The notes under the pieces were generated by a model, which did no database searches, had not been told where the DNA came from, and saw only the letters and a program-made list of their open reading frames with translations. Below, one piece after another: positions 42,692-51,071 of a stretch of 64,000 bases of DNA. The position numbers were made by a program, and so were the translations under genes. Numbering within the stretch: the stretch's first letter is position 1; every line of letters starts with the position of its first letter. Origin of the DNA: Pseudomonas sp. CCC3.1 (GTDB lineage Bacteria; Pseudomonadota; Gammaproteobacteria; Pseudomonadales; Pseudomonadaceae); the NCBI RefSeq assembly GCF_034347405.1, contig NZ_CP133778.1, forward strand, positions 3,720,001-3,784,000. Direction: 5' to 3'.

Positions 42692-43681
42692 TCAGCCTCG
42701 CTCGGCAGGCACCGAAGACAGTTCGAACGGGCTGCTGCTGCGACGCTGGTTGCGATCTTCACGCGGCGTTGCGCCAAAGAAGTTGCGGTACGCACTGGAG
42801 AAATGCGGCCCCGAGGAGAACCCGCACGACAGGCCGATCTGAATAATCGACTTGCTGGTTTGCATCAGCATTTGCCGAGCCTTGTTCAAGCGCAGCTCAA
42901 GGTAATACTGGCTCGGCACGCGATTGAGGTACTGCTTGAAGATCCGCTCCAACTGACGACGCGACACGCACACATGCTGTGCAATTTCGTCAGTGGTCAG
43001 CGGTTCTTCGATGTTGGCCTCCATCAACAGCACGGCTTGAGTCAGCTTGGGATGGCTTGAGCCGAGGCGGTTTTGCAGGGGAATACGCTGACGCTCACCG
43101 CCTTCACGAATCCGCTCGACGACCAATTCTTCGGACACCGCACCCGCCAGCTCGGCGCCGTGATCGCGGGCCAACAGCGCCAGCAGCAAATCCAGCACCG
43201 ACAGCCCGCCGCACGCACTCAAACGATCACGATCCCAGTCAAACAGATGGCTTGTCGCAATCACCTTGGGGAAGCGCTCGGCAAAATCATCCTGCCAGCG
43301 CCAGTGAACCGCCGCCCGATAACCATCAAGCAAACCCAACTGCGCCAAGGGGTACACACCGGCAGACAGCCCGCCTATCACGCAACCGGCACGCACCAGT
43401 TGCTTGAGCGCACTGCTTAGCGCGGGCGCTATAGACGCCGGAGGCTCATCGGCCACTAGGAACAGTTTCTGACAGCCTTCGAGCTTTCCGGCCCACGGCT
43501 CACCCGGCAATTGCCAGCCGCTGGCGGCGGTGTCGGTCTGCGCTTCGGCGCACAGAAACACCAATTCATAGGTCACTTCTGGATGCACCCGCTGGGCGAC
43601 CCGCAAGGCCTCCTCAGCCAGCGCCAGCGTCAACGCTTTCGTGCTGGGCCAAATCAGGAAACCTATTCGTTGGGCAGTCAT
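42692..43681 (-). CDS. argR: ArgR, AraC-family arginine regulator
   Basis: A 329-residue regulator with an N-terminal amidotransferase-like domain (MTAQRIGFLIWPSTKALTLA ... GLSAGVYPLAQLGLLDGYRA) and a C-terminal AraC double helix-turn-helix (DEIAQHVCVSRRQLERIF and SIIQIGLSCGFSSGPHFSSA). This is the Pseudomonas ArgR, unrelated to the E. coli repressor; in P. aeruginosa it activates the aot and aru operons in response to arginine. It is the last gene after aotP, separated by 226 bp containing a REP element, so it may also have its own promoter. The LRR gene ends three bases away in convergent orientation. Confidence 0.93.
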   Translation of the reverse strand: MTAQRIGFLIWPSTKALTLALAEEALRVAQRVHPEVTYELVFLCAEAQTDTAASGWQLPGEPWAGKLEGCQKLFLVADEPPASIAPALSSALKQLVRAGCVIGGLSAGVYPLAQLGLLDGYRAAVHWRWQDDFAERFPKVIATSHLFDWDRDRLSACGGLSVLDLLLALLARDHGAELAGAVSEELVVERIREGGERQRIPLQNRLGSSHPKLTQAVLLMEANIEEPLTTDEIAQHVCVSRRQLERIFKQYLNRVPSQYYLELRLNKARQMLMQTSKSIIQIGLSCGFSSGPHFSSAYRNFFGATPREDRNQRRSSSPFELSSVPAERG

Positions 43682-43826
43682 GGCATGCAATCCGAAGCTA
43701 AAACAGTGTTAATGCCGAAGGTGGCAACAACCAAGCTAGATCAGCCACCACAGAGCGGGCAAGCATGCACTAAGTTGGTGCAAAAAGCAGTCTTACATCA
43801 CAATTAAGAACTGCACACGACCAACT

Positions 43827-43892
43827 GTAGGAGCGAGCTTGCCTCGCGAGCTTTTGATGGTTTAAAAGCTCGCGAGACAAGCTCGCTCCTAC
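43827..43892. repeat. REP palindrome (GTAGGAGCGAGC family)
   Basis: GTAGGAGCGAGCTTGCCTCG and its inverse CGAGACAAGCTCGCTCCTAC enclose GAGCTTTT/AAAAGCTC stems. Located between aotP and argR. Confidence 0.9.
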
Positions 43893-43907
43893 ATCGGTCA
43901 TGCGTTA

Positions 43908-44672
43908 TTACTTTAGGCTGCCCGACAAGAACTGCTGCAAACGTTCGCACTGTGGATTGACCAGCACTTCACGCGGGTTGCCGCTTTCTTCAACAATGCC
44001 TTTGTGCAGAAATACCAACTGGTTTGACACTTCGCGGGCAAAGCCCATTTCGTGCGTCACCACCACCATGGTCCGACCTTCGAGGGCGAGGTCTTGCATC
44101 ACCTTCAGCACGTCGCCAACCAGCTCCGGGTCGAGGGCCGAGGTCGGCTCGTCAAACAGCATGACCTCCGGCTCCATCGCCAGCGCACGGGCAATGGCCA
44201 CACGCTGCTGCTCACCGCCGGACATATGCCCCGGATAAGCCTCTTTACGATGGGACACGCCGACCTGGTTCAGGTAGTGCTCGGCCTTTTCCCGCGCTTC
44301 TACCTTGGTCATGCCCAGTACATGCACGGGCGCTTCCATGATGTTTTCCAGCGCGGTCATGTGCGACCACAGGTTGAAATGCTGAAACACCATCGACAGG
44401 CGCGAACGCATGCGCTGCAACTGTTTAGGGTCTGCGGCGACCAGCGCGCCGTCTTTTTTCGCGACCAGTTTCAGCTCTTCATTGTTGAGCAGGATCTTGC
44501 CGGCATGCGGTTGCTCAAGCAGGTTGATGCAACGCAAAAAGGTGCTTTTGCCTGAACCGCTGGAACCGATGATGCTGATCACATCACCTGCCTTTGCAGC
44601 CAGAGACACGCCTTTCAGCACCTCGTGACTGCCGTAGCGCTTATGCAGGTCTTGGACTTCAAGTTTGTACAT
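43908..44672 (-). CDS. aotP: Arginine/ornithine ABC transporter ATPase
   Basis: A 254-residue ATP-binding subunit for basic amino acid import. Walker A GSSGSGKS, the signature MSGGEQQRVAIARALA, Walker B VMLFDEPTSALDPE and the switch His (VVTHEMGFA) are all present. The start MYKLEVQDLHKRYG follows GAGAAC; five more upstream codons are open but not family-like. It is in the aotJ-aotQ-aotM-aotP-argR order. The aotO gene that lies between aotM and aotP in P. aeruginosa is absent: only 54 bp separate the two genes here. Confidence 0.93.
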   Translation of the reverse strand: MYKLEVQDLHKRYGSHEVLKGVSLAAKAGDVISIIGSSGSGKSTFLRCINLLEQPHAGKILLNNEELKLVAKKDGALVAADPKQLQRMRSRLSMVFQHFNLWSHMTALENIMEAPVHVLGMTKVEAREKAEHYLNQVGVSHRKEAYPGHMSGGEQQRVAIARALAMEPEVMLFDEPTSALDPELVGDVLKVMQDLALEGRTMVVVTHEMGFAREVSNQLVFLHKGIVEESGNPREVLVNPQCERLQQFLSGSLK

Positions 44673-44726
44673 GCTGTCGGTTCTCACAAAAACAGTGGGT
44701 CAGACGTTGAGCGCACAGCTCAACTC

Positions 44727-45425
44727 TCAGGCCTTGCGCGGGGCCATGTAGCCCAGCCAGCGGCGTTCAGCCAATTTGAACAGGCGCACCAGAATGAAGG
44801 TCAGGCACAGGTAGAACACACCCGCGGTGATGTACGCTTCAAACGGCAAGTAGTACTGCGCATTGACAGTCCGCGCGGCCCCGGTGATATCGATCAAGGT
44901 CACGATGGACGCCAGACTCGTGGTCTGCAGCATCATGATCACTTCGTTGCTGTACTGCGGCAGCGCCCGGCGCATGGCCGACGGCAGCAAAATACGGCGA
45001 TACATTTTGGTACGCGACATGCCCATGGCCTTGGCCGCTTCAATCTCGCCATGGGGCGTGGCCTTGAGGCTGCCCGCGATGATCTCAGCGGTGTAGGCGC
45101 TGGTGTTGATCGCAAATGCCAGGCAGGCGCAGAACGTTGCACTGGACAACAAAGGCCACAGAAAGCTTTCACGCACCGCATCGAACTGAGCCAGGCCGTA
45201 GTAGATCAAGAACAGTTGCACCAGCATCGGTGTGCCGCGAATCACGTAGGTGTACAGCCACGCCGGGAAGTTGACCCACGGCTGCTTGGAAACCCGCATC
45301 AAACCCAGCGGCAACGCGACCAGCAAGCCAAAGAACAGCGAAATACCCAGCAGCTTGAGCGTCTCAAGCAAACCACTCAGGTACAGCGGCATGCTGTCCC
45401 AAATGACGTTGTAGTCGAAGATCAT
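44727..45425 (-). CDS. aotM: Arginine/ornithine ABC transporter permease
   Basis: A 232-residue inner-membrane permease of the HisM type. Hydrophobic spans occur throughout (MPLYLSGLLETLKLLGISLF, LPLGLMRVSKQPW) and the EAA loop that contacts the ATPase is visible in EIEAAKAMGMSRTKMYRRIL. Its start codon overlaps the stop of aotQ by four bases, indicating coupled translation and a heteromeric channel with AotQ. Confidence 0.93.
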   Translation of the reverse strand: MIFDYNVIWDSMPLYLSGLLETLKLLGISLFFGLLVALPLGLMRVSKQPWVNFPAWLYTYVIRGTPMLVQLFLIYYGLAQFDAVRESFLWPLLSSATFCACLAFAINTSAYTAEIIAGSLKATPHGEIEAAKAMGMSRTKMYRRILLPSAMRRALPQYSNEVIMMLQTTSLASIVTLIDITGAARTVNAQYYLPFEAYITAGVFYLCLTFILVRLFKLAERRWLGYMAPRKA

Positions 45426-46111
45426 AGATCAGCCGCCTTTACGCCTACCGAGTAGCGCTTTTCAAGTTGTCGCAACGCCAGCAGCGAAACACTGGTCAAC
45501 ACCAGGTACAACGCTGCTACGGCCAGGAAGAAGGTAAAAGGTTCGCGGGTCGCATCGGCTGCCTGCTTGGCCTTGAACATCATGTCTTGCAAGCCGACCA
45601 CCGAAATCAGGGCCGTGGCCTTGGTCAATACCAGCCAGTTATTGGTAAAGCCCGGAATCGCCAGACGGATCATCTGCGGCACCAATACCCGGAAAAACAC
45701 CTGAAAGCGGCTCATGCCATACGCCATGCCGGCTTCAGCCTGACCTTTGGGAATCGCCATAAAGGCCCCGCGAAAGGTCTCGGACAGGTACGCACCAAAG
45801 ATAAAGCCCAAGGTGAAAATACCGGCCAGCAAGGGATTCAGGTCGATGTAATCGTCGTAGCCAAGCATCGGCGCGACGTTGTTCAGCAAATTCTGCCCGC
45901 CGTAGAAAATCAGCAGGATCAGTACCAGATCGGGAATCCCGCGGATGACGGTTGAATACAGATCGCCGAGCCAGGCCAGCCAGCGCACTGGCGACAGGCG
46001 CAATGAAACACCAATCAGACCTAGAACAATGGCCAGGGCCATGGATGACAAGGCGAGCTGAAGCGTCAGCCAAGCACCATCGAGGATGACAGCCCCGTAG
46101 CCTTTCAACAT
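45422..46111 (-). CDS. aotQ: Arginine/ornithine ABC transporter permease
   Basis: A 229-residue permease of the HisQ type, partner of AotM. It starts MLKGYGAVILDGAWLTLQLA and carries the EAA motif QAEAGMAYGMSRFQVFFRVL and four to five hydrophobic spans. A ribosome-binding site GAGGG lies before this ATG at slightly long spacing; an alternative start five codons upstream is possible. It overlaps aotM by four bases. Confidence 0.92.
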   Translation of the reverse strand: MLKGYGAVILDGAWLTLQLALSSMALAIVLGLIGVSLRLSPVRWLAWLGDLYSTVIRGIPDLVLILLIFYGGQNLLNNVAPMLGYDDYIDLNPLLAGIFTLGFIFGAYLSETFRGAFMAIPKGQAEAGMAYGMSRFQVFFRVLVPQMIRLAIPGFTNNWLVLTKATALISVVGLQDMMFKAKQAADATREPFTFFLAVAALYLVLTSVSLLALRQLEKRYSVGVKAADL

Positions 46112-46202
46112 GATTCCGGCCCTCAAAAATTAGGATGAAAAAATGGCGCAAACTTCAGAGATCCTGTCGCTTGCGCCATTTCAGACTTACAGCAGCGATG
46201 AT

Positions 46203-46988
46203 TTACTTGGCTTCTGGCCCGTAAATATCGAAGTTGAAGTATTTTTTCTGGATTTCGTCGTACTTGCCGTTTGCACGGATCGCCGTGATTGCACCGTCGA
46301 TTTTGTCTTTCAGCTCTTTATCACCCTTGCGCACAGCGATGCCGATGCCGTCACCGAAGTACTTGGCGTCAGTGAACGAAGGCCCTACGAATGCGTAGCC
46401 TTTGCCAGCCGGGGTATCGAGAAAGCCTTCCTGCAACAGGGTGGCGTCGGCCACAGTGCCGTCCAGACGACCGGCTTCGATGTCCAGGTAGATCTCGTTC
46501 TGCGAGCTGTAAGGCACAACAGTGGCGCCTTTAGGAGCAAAGACTTCCTTGGCGAAACGGTCGTGAATCGAACCGCGCTGCACGCCGATCTTCTTGCCCT
46601 TGAGCTCTTCAAGCGAATCAGAAACGGTCGTGCCGTCCTTGAGCACCAGGCGAGCCGGGGTCAGGTAGTAACGGTTGGTGAAGTCCACAGACTTCTTGCG
46701 GTCGTCAGTGATCGACATCGAGGACAGGATGGCGTCGATCTTGCGCACTTTAAGTGCTGGGATCAGACCGTCGAACTCTTGCTCGACCCATACGCACTTG
46801 ACCTGCATCTGCTCACACAGGGCGTTACCGATGTCGTAGTCAAAGCCCACAATGCTGCCATCCGGCGCCTTGGAAGCAAACGGAGGGTAGGCAGCTTCAA
46901 TGCCAATCTTCAGCGGCTTTTCAGCAGCGAAAGCCTGCAGGGACAGCACGGAAAGTGCCAAGGCGCCAAGAAGCACGAGTTTCTTCAT
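46203..46988 (-). CDS. aotJ: Arginine/ornithine-binding periplasmic protein
   Basis: A 261-residue type II periplasmic binding protein with a signal peptide (MKKLVLLGALALSVLSLQAF cut after FAA). Mature sequence KPLKIGIEAAYPPFASKAPD, GFDYDIGNALCEQMQVKCVW with the disulfide pair, ILSSMSITDDRKKSVDFTN and the family end QKKYFNFDIYGPE match lysine/arginine/ornithine-binding proteins. First gene of the aot operon; candidate ArgR half-site about 160-180 bp upstream. Confidence 0.94.
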   Translation of the reverse strand: MKKLVLLGALALSVLSLQAFAAEKPLKIGIEAAYPPFASKAPDGSIVGFDYDIGNALCEQMQVKCVWVEQEFDGLIPALKVRKIDAILSSMSITDDRKKSVDFTNRYYLTPARLVLKDGTTVSDSLEELKGKKIGVQRGSIHDRFAKEVFAPKGATVVPYSSQNEIYLDIEAGRLDGTVADATLLQEGFLDTPAGKGYAFVGPSFTDAKYFGDGIGIAVRKGDKELKDKIDGAITAIRANGKYDEIQKKYFNFDIYGPEAK

Positions 46989-47148
46989 CTTAGGACTCCA
47001 TCGGTAAAGGGCAATAAATGCAGAATGAGCGCGAGCCCAATATGCGGAGGTTAAACCGGGAATGCGGCGCCACGTCCTACTGGCGTTGCACTGAGATCAG
47101 CGCAACTACGACGAGCGAGTGACCGGCATTCTAACGACAGGCTTCAAG

Positions 47149-47169
47149 CCGTAATTTCTTCAATGCGAC
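47149..47169 (-). promoter_or_regulatory. Candidate ArgR half-site before aotJ
   Basis: On the minus strand TGTCGC-ATTGAAGA-AA fits TGTCGC-N8-AA, with a second TGTCGT further downstream in the same direction. The same pattern occurs before aruC. Confidence 0.5.
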
Positions 47170-47436
47170 AACAAATTACAGATGCACCGAGAAAGGCGAC
47201 TCCAAGCATTGACAGCTCTTCAAATTCATGCAAGAGCAAAAGACATAGAACCTGTATGAGTTGCAAATAGCGGGCCTATTATTCGCAAACCCTTCTATTC
47301 CGGCAAGTGTAGCGTTTCATCTTATTTTTGAAGGCCCACACAAAGGCTCTAAAACAGTGCTTTGGGTGTCACAAAGCCCCGTTTTTGTGCGCACGGTTAC
47401 ACATGAGGTAACACCTGTAGCTGCCACACAAAACCT

Positions 47437-47539
47437 GTAGCCGTTGCCGCAGGCTGCGATGGGGCGCGAAGCGGCCCTGCTTTTAAAAATTGAAGGCGAA
47501 GGCCCTTCGGCCCTTATCGCAGCCTGCGGCAGCGGCTAC
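47437..47539. repeat. Large palindromic repeat (GTAGCCGTTGCCGCAGGC family)
   Basis: GTAGCCGTTGCCGCAGGCTG and its inverse AGCCTGCGGCAGCGGCTAC bound a central inner stem with GGCCCTTCGGCCC. A partial copy lies at 16170-16238. Confidence 0.85.
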
Positions 47540-47548
47540 AGGCTGTCA

Positions 47549-47584
47549 GAAAAAAGCCCCGCCAAGTATGACCTGGCGGGGCTT
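47549..47584 (-). terminator. Rho-independent terminator of acsA
   Basis: AAGCCCCGCCA and TGGCGGGGCTT flank a nine-base loop; TTTTTT follows on the minus strand. Twenty bp after the acsA stop. Confidence 0.92.
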
Positions 47585-47603
47585 TGTGGGCGCTAAAGAC
47601 GCG

Positions 47604-49559
47604 TTACGCGACCTTCATGCTCTTGTGGGTTTCAACCAAATGTTGCACCACGCCCGGATCCGCCAGGGTCGAAATATCGCCCAGACCGTCATATTCACCG
47701 GTGGCAATTTTGCGCAAAATCCGACGCATGATTTTGCCCGAGCGTGTCTTCGGCAAGCCCGGCGCCCACTGAATGACATCAGGCGAGGCAATCGGACCAA
47801 TCTCTTTGCGCACCCAGTTTTTCAACTCCAGACGCAACGCTTCGCTTGGCTCTTCGCCACCATTTAGCGTGACGTAGACATAAATGCCCTGCCCTTTGAT
47901 GTCATGCGGCACGCCAACAACGGCAGCTTCGGCGACTTTAGGGTGCGCAACCATCGCGCTTTCGATTTCAGCGGTGCCCATGCGGTGGCCCGACACGTTG
48001 AGCACGTCGTCCACACGGCCGGTGATCCAGTAGTAACCGTCTTCATCGCGACGCGCGCCATCACCCGTGAAGTACATGCCACGGAAGGTCTTGAAGTAGG
48101 TATCAACGAAGCGATCGTGATCGCCGTACAAGGTACGCGCCTGACCCGGCCACGAATCCAGAATCACCAGATTGCCCTCGGCCGCGCCTTCGATCAGGTT
48201 GCCCAGGTTGTCTACCAGGCCTGGCACCACGCCAAAGAACGGACGCGCCGCAGACCCTGGCTTGAGTGCGTGTGCACCCGGCAGCGGGCTCATCATGCAA
48301 GCGCCGGTTTCGGTCTGCCACCAGGTATCCACAATCGGGCAGCGCTCTTTACCGACAGTCGTGTAGTACCAGTTCCAGGCCTCGGGGTTAATCGGCTCGC
48401 CCACCGAACCCAGCAGGCGCAAGCTGGAGCCATCAGCATCTTTAACGGCCGCCTGACCTTCGGCCATCATGGCGCGAATGGCCGTTGGCGCGGTGTAGAG
48501 GATGTTGACCTTGTGCTTGTCGACGATTTTCGACACCCGGGTGATGTCCGGGTAGTTCGGCACCCCTTCAAACAACACGGTGGTCGCACCGTTGGCCAGC
48601 GGGCCGTAGACGATGTAAGTGTGGCCAGTCACCCAGCCCACGTCAGCCGTGCACCAGTAGACTTCGCCCGGACGGTAATCGAACACACGCTCATGGGTCA
48701 GCGCGGCATACAGCAGGTAACCGCCGGTGGTGTGCTGCACACCTTTTGGTTTGCCCGTGGAGCCGGAGGTATAGAGGATGAACAGCGCTTCTTCTGCGCC
48801 CATTTCTTTGGGCGCGCAGTGGGTCGAAGCCACTGCCATCAAATCGTGATACCAAATGTCACGGTGTTTGTACCAGGCAATGTCGCCGCCGGTACGCTTG
48901 AACACGATGATTTTCTGCACGCTTGAGGTGTCAGGGTTGGTCAGTGCCACGTCGACATTAGCCTTCAGCGCTGTGCGCTTGCCGCCACGTACGCCTTCGT
49001 CGGCCGTGATCACCACTTTGGATTTGCAGTCGATGATCCGGCCGGCCAGCGCTTCAGGCGAGAAGCCACCGAACACCACTGAGTGAATCGCGCCGATGCG
49101 GGTACAGGCCAGCATGGCGACAACCGCCTCAGGCACCATGGGCATATAGATAGTCACAACATCGCCACGGTGTACGTCCTGGCCGCGCAGGGCGTTGGCC
49201 AGTTTGCACACTTCTTCGTGCAGTTCACGGTAGGTAATGTTGCGCTGCTCGGAAGGGTCATCGCCCTCCCAGATGATCGCGACCTGATCGCCGCGCTCGG
49301 CAAGGTGGCGGTCCAGGCAATTGTAGGAAACGTTAAGAGTGCCGTCCGCAAACCATTTGATGTCGACATGGTGGTCATCGAAGGAGGTCTGTTTGACAGT
49401 CGTGAACGGCTTGATCCAGTCAAGACGCTTGGCTTGATCACGCCAGAAGCCATCCGGGTTGACGACGGACTGCTGGTACATCGCCTTGTAGGTCGCCTCA
49501 TCCGTCAGCGTATTGGCTGCAACTTCAGGGCGTACGGGATACAGGGAAGCGGCACTCAT
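47604..49559 (-). CDS. acsA: Acetyl-CoA synthetase
   Basis: Activates acetate to acetyl-CoA via acetyl-AMP. The 651-residue enzyme has the AMP-binding P-loop YTSGSTGKPKGVQHTTGG, the DTWWQTETGA motif, GDGARRDEDGYYWITGRVDD and the C-terminal lysine site PKTRSGKIMRRIL that is commonly acetylated for control. Length is normal. It stands next to the aot operon, as in P. aeruginosa, but the gene beyond it is different. The 416-bp upstream region gives room for separate regulation. Confidence 0.97.
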   Translation of the reverse strand: MSAASLYPVRPEVAANTLTDEATYKAMYQQSVVNPDGFWRDQAKRLDWIKPFTTVKQTSFDDHHVDIKWFADGTLNVSYNCLDRHLAERGDQVAIIWEGDDPSEQRNITYRELHEEVCKLANALRGQDVHRGDVVTIYMPMVPEAVVAMLACTRIGAIHSVVFGGFSPEALAGRIIDCKSKVVITADEGVRGGKRTALKANVDVALTNPDTSSVQKIIVFKRTGGDIAWYKHRDIWYHDLMAVASTHCAPKEMGAEEALFILYTSGSTGKPKGVQHTTGGYLLYAALTHERVFDYRPGEVYWCTADVGWVTGHTYIVYGPLANGATTVLFEGVPNYPDITRVSKIVDKHKVNILYTAPTAIRAMMAEGQAAVKDADGSSLRLLGSVGEPINPEAWNWYYTTVGKERCPIVDTWWQTETGACMMSPLPGAHALKPGSAARPFFGVVPGLVDNLGNLIEGAAEGNLVILDSWPGQARTLYGDHDRFVDTYFKTFRGMYFTGDGARRDEDGYYWITGRVDDVLNVSGHRMGTAEIESAMVAHPKVAEAAVVGVPHDIKGQGIYVYVTLNGGEEPSEALRLELKNWVRKEIGPIASPDVIQWAPGLPKTRSGKIMRRILRKIATGEYDGLGDISTLADPGVVQHLVETHKSMKVA

Positions 49560-49975
49560 GTTTCATACCTCAATGTTTGTAGTTGTTGTTTTATGACCCT
49601 GTTTTAGCCGGGCCTACGCGTGAGATCCATTCGACGTTGGTAGTAAGAAACACACAGAAAAACCATGGTTTTTCCGCGCAAGGCTCAAGACCAATGCTTA
49701 CAGCGCTTTACCTTGCGCCGACGGATTTGAAATACCTGCAAACACAGCCTGTTTTCGACGATTGTTGCAGAATCTGTCAACAGTCTTTATCAAAAGTCCC
49801 TCTATATGCCTGCACGGCACAGGCCTAAAATTCATCTCGCCAACCAAGGCACTGCGATTAACGCAAGTTACAGCCCCCACGAAGGCCTATTTAATCGCTC
49901 TTAACTAATCCAGTTCCACACGCAGCCTCACAAGGGTTGCGTGACCCAACTCGACCCAAGACAGGTAAAAAAGAA
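49560..49975. other. Divergent acsA upstream region
   Basis: No gene is accepted. Only the promoter regions of acsA (minus) and the DUF2790-type gene (plus) can be placed here; no clear operator was found by eye. An 81-codon plus-strand frame at 49583-49828 was rejected. Confidence 0.55.
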
Positions 49976-50239
49976 ATGAAAGCGTTGTTAGTTCTGGCCC
50001 TCAGCAGTGTGTGTTTAAGCGCTTTTGCTGATGAAGCAAGTACTCAGGTTTCGCAGCAAAAACCAGCCGTAGAACAGTATTCCTACTCTTCCGAACTTGA
50101 TATTGCCAAAGTGATTTCCATGAGCGAGATCCCCAGTGTTTGTGAGGTAGTACCGGCTCAAATGGTTTATCTGGACTCGCACGGCATGCAGCACACCCTT
50201 GAATACCGCGTCATGGGCAACGGCTGCTCCAACGGTTGA
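49976..50239 (+). CDS. DUF2790-type small secreted protein
   Basis: An 87-residue protein with a signal peptide (MKALLVLALSSVCLSAFAD). The mature part (LDIAKVISMSEIPSVCEVVP, then DSHGMQHTLEYRVMGNGCSN) matches the small DUF2790 proteins common in Pseudomonas, with two cysteines that may pair. Function is not known; related genes often respond to metals or envelope conditions, but nothing here shows that. A second small secreted protein follows 145 bp downstream. Confidence 0.8.
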   Translation: MKALLVLALSSVCLSAFADEASTQVSQQKPAVEQYSYSSELDIAKVISMSEIPSVCEVVPAQMVYLDSHGMQHTLEYRVMGNGCSNG

Positions 50240-50384
50240 TTGACGGGCTCACATCTTACTTAACGCTCAATCACCTTATTTGTTATATGCGATCCAACGC
50301 GGCACTTAACTGCAACTTTTAATGCACTCGCTTACTTGATTGCAGAGTTACCTGCCTGCGCTTATATCGCCAGAGAATTATCAA

Positions 50385-50642
50385 ATGAAACGCGCTTTAA
50401 TCATGGCTTTAAGCTTGTCTGTACTTGCCGGCACTGCCTTTGCTGCTGACGGTTATGACCGCACTCATTCGGCTACTTTCGCCGAAGACGGCTACAACAA
50501 CACCCGCTCGGCCACTTTCGCCGAAGACGGCTACGACAACACCCGCTCGGCCACTTTCGCTGAAGACGGCTACGACAACACCCGCTCGGCCGCTTTCGCT
50601 GAAGACGGCTACGATCGCACCAATGGTCATCGTTTGAGCTAA
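50385..50642 (+). CDS. Secreted tandem-repeat protein (13-residue DGYDNTRSATFAE units)
   Basis: An 85-residue protein: a signal peptide (MKRALIMALSLSVLAGTAFA) then 13-residue units starting DGY: DGYDRTHSATFAE, DGYNNTRSATFAE, DGYDNTRSATFAE, DGYDNTRSAAFAE, and a final DGYDRTNGHRLS. The repeats are also nearly identical at DNA level (39-bp units from 50448). The mature part is almost entirely repeat, acidic with Asn/Thr/Arg. This could be a secreted matrix or peptide-precursor protein; function unknown. I faintly recall short DGYDRT-containing Pseudomonas proteins labelled phage infection protein, without confidence. Confidence 0.75.
   Translation: MKRALIMALSLSVLAGTAFAADGYDRTHSATFAEDGYNNTRSATFAEDGYDNTRSATFAEDGYDNTRSAAFAEDGYDRTNGHRLS
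50448..50639 (+). repeat. 39-bp coding tandem repeat
   Basis: Four full units (50448-50486, 50487-50525, 50526-50564, 50565-50603) and a partial fifth. Units 2 to 4 differ only at a few positions, so recent expansion by slippage or unequal exchange is likely. Confidence 0.9.
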
Positions 50643-51071
50643 CACCGCCTCGACTTAACGCCCGGTTTCGACCGGGCTTAGTCTGCTCCGCAAAAAAGCC
50701 CCGCAACACCCTCCCCGCGCCCCAGCCGCAGCTATGCTTATGTCCAGGCCAAATTTAGGGCATTTCGTCGCATCGACCGAAAAAAAACTGGCTGAAATAC
50801 CCTGTACAAAACCCTATACTGGCGCCTTCCAAAGGGAGCACAAACCCTTGAGCGGGCTGTAGACCACGCTACTCCGGCCTTCAGGGCCAGGGCGACCCTA
50901 ACGTCCCCCGAGCGACAGCGGAGCAGCCCCCGAAAACATTCATGTTTTTGCGTGCGTACATCGCGACTGCAGCAACATTCCTTAGATCCAAGTGGCCTAT
51001 GGGCCGTGTGTAAAACAAACCATCAGTGTTATCACACGGGCACAAGGCCCTCACGCAGGAGACGACACGTC
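50643..51071. other. nrdB upstream region with structured leader
   Basis: No gene in 429 bp. A TATACT at about 50815-50820 could be a -10 box. Between it and nrdB lie stems such as GCTACTCCG (50868-50876) pairing with CGGAGCAGC (50919-50927) and AAAACAT/ATGTTTT near 50934-50949. nrdA is not here. Confidence 0.55.

Larger units (their letters stand above)
46989..47603. other. aotJ upstream region, large repeat and acsA terminator
   Basis: No gene in 615 bp. From the aotJ side outwards it contains the operon's promoter region with a candidate ArgR half-site (47149-47169), an AT-rich stretch, a large palindromic repeat (47437-47539) and the acsA terminator. Confidence 0.65.

Noticed and set aside
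49583..49828. 81-codon plus-strand frame upstream of acsA
   Set aside because: Located in a divergent promoter region with no coding features.
50409..50709. Repeat-containing minus-strand frames opposite the tandem-repeat protein
   Set aside because: They are shadows of the 39-bp repeat; the plus frame has the signal peptide and ribosome-binding context.
50820..51071. Cobalamin riboswitch in the nrdB leader
   Set aside because: Stems are present, but no B12 box; the GCAGGAGAC sequence is the nrdB ribosome-binding site.
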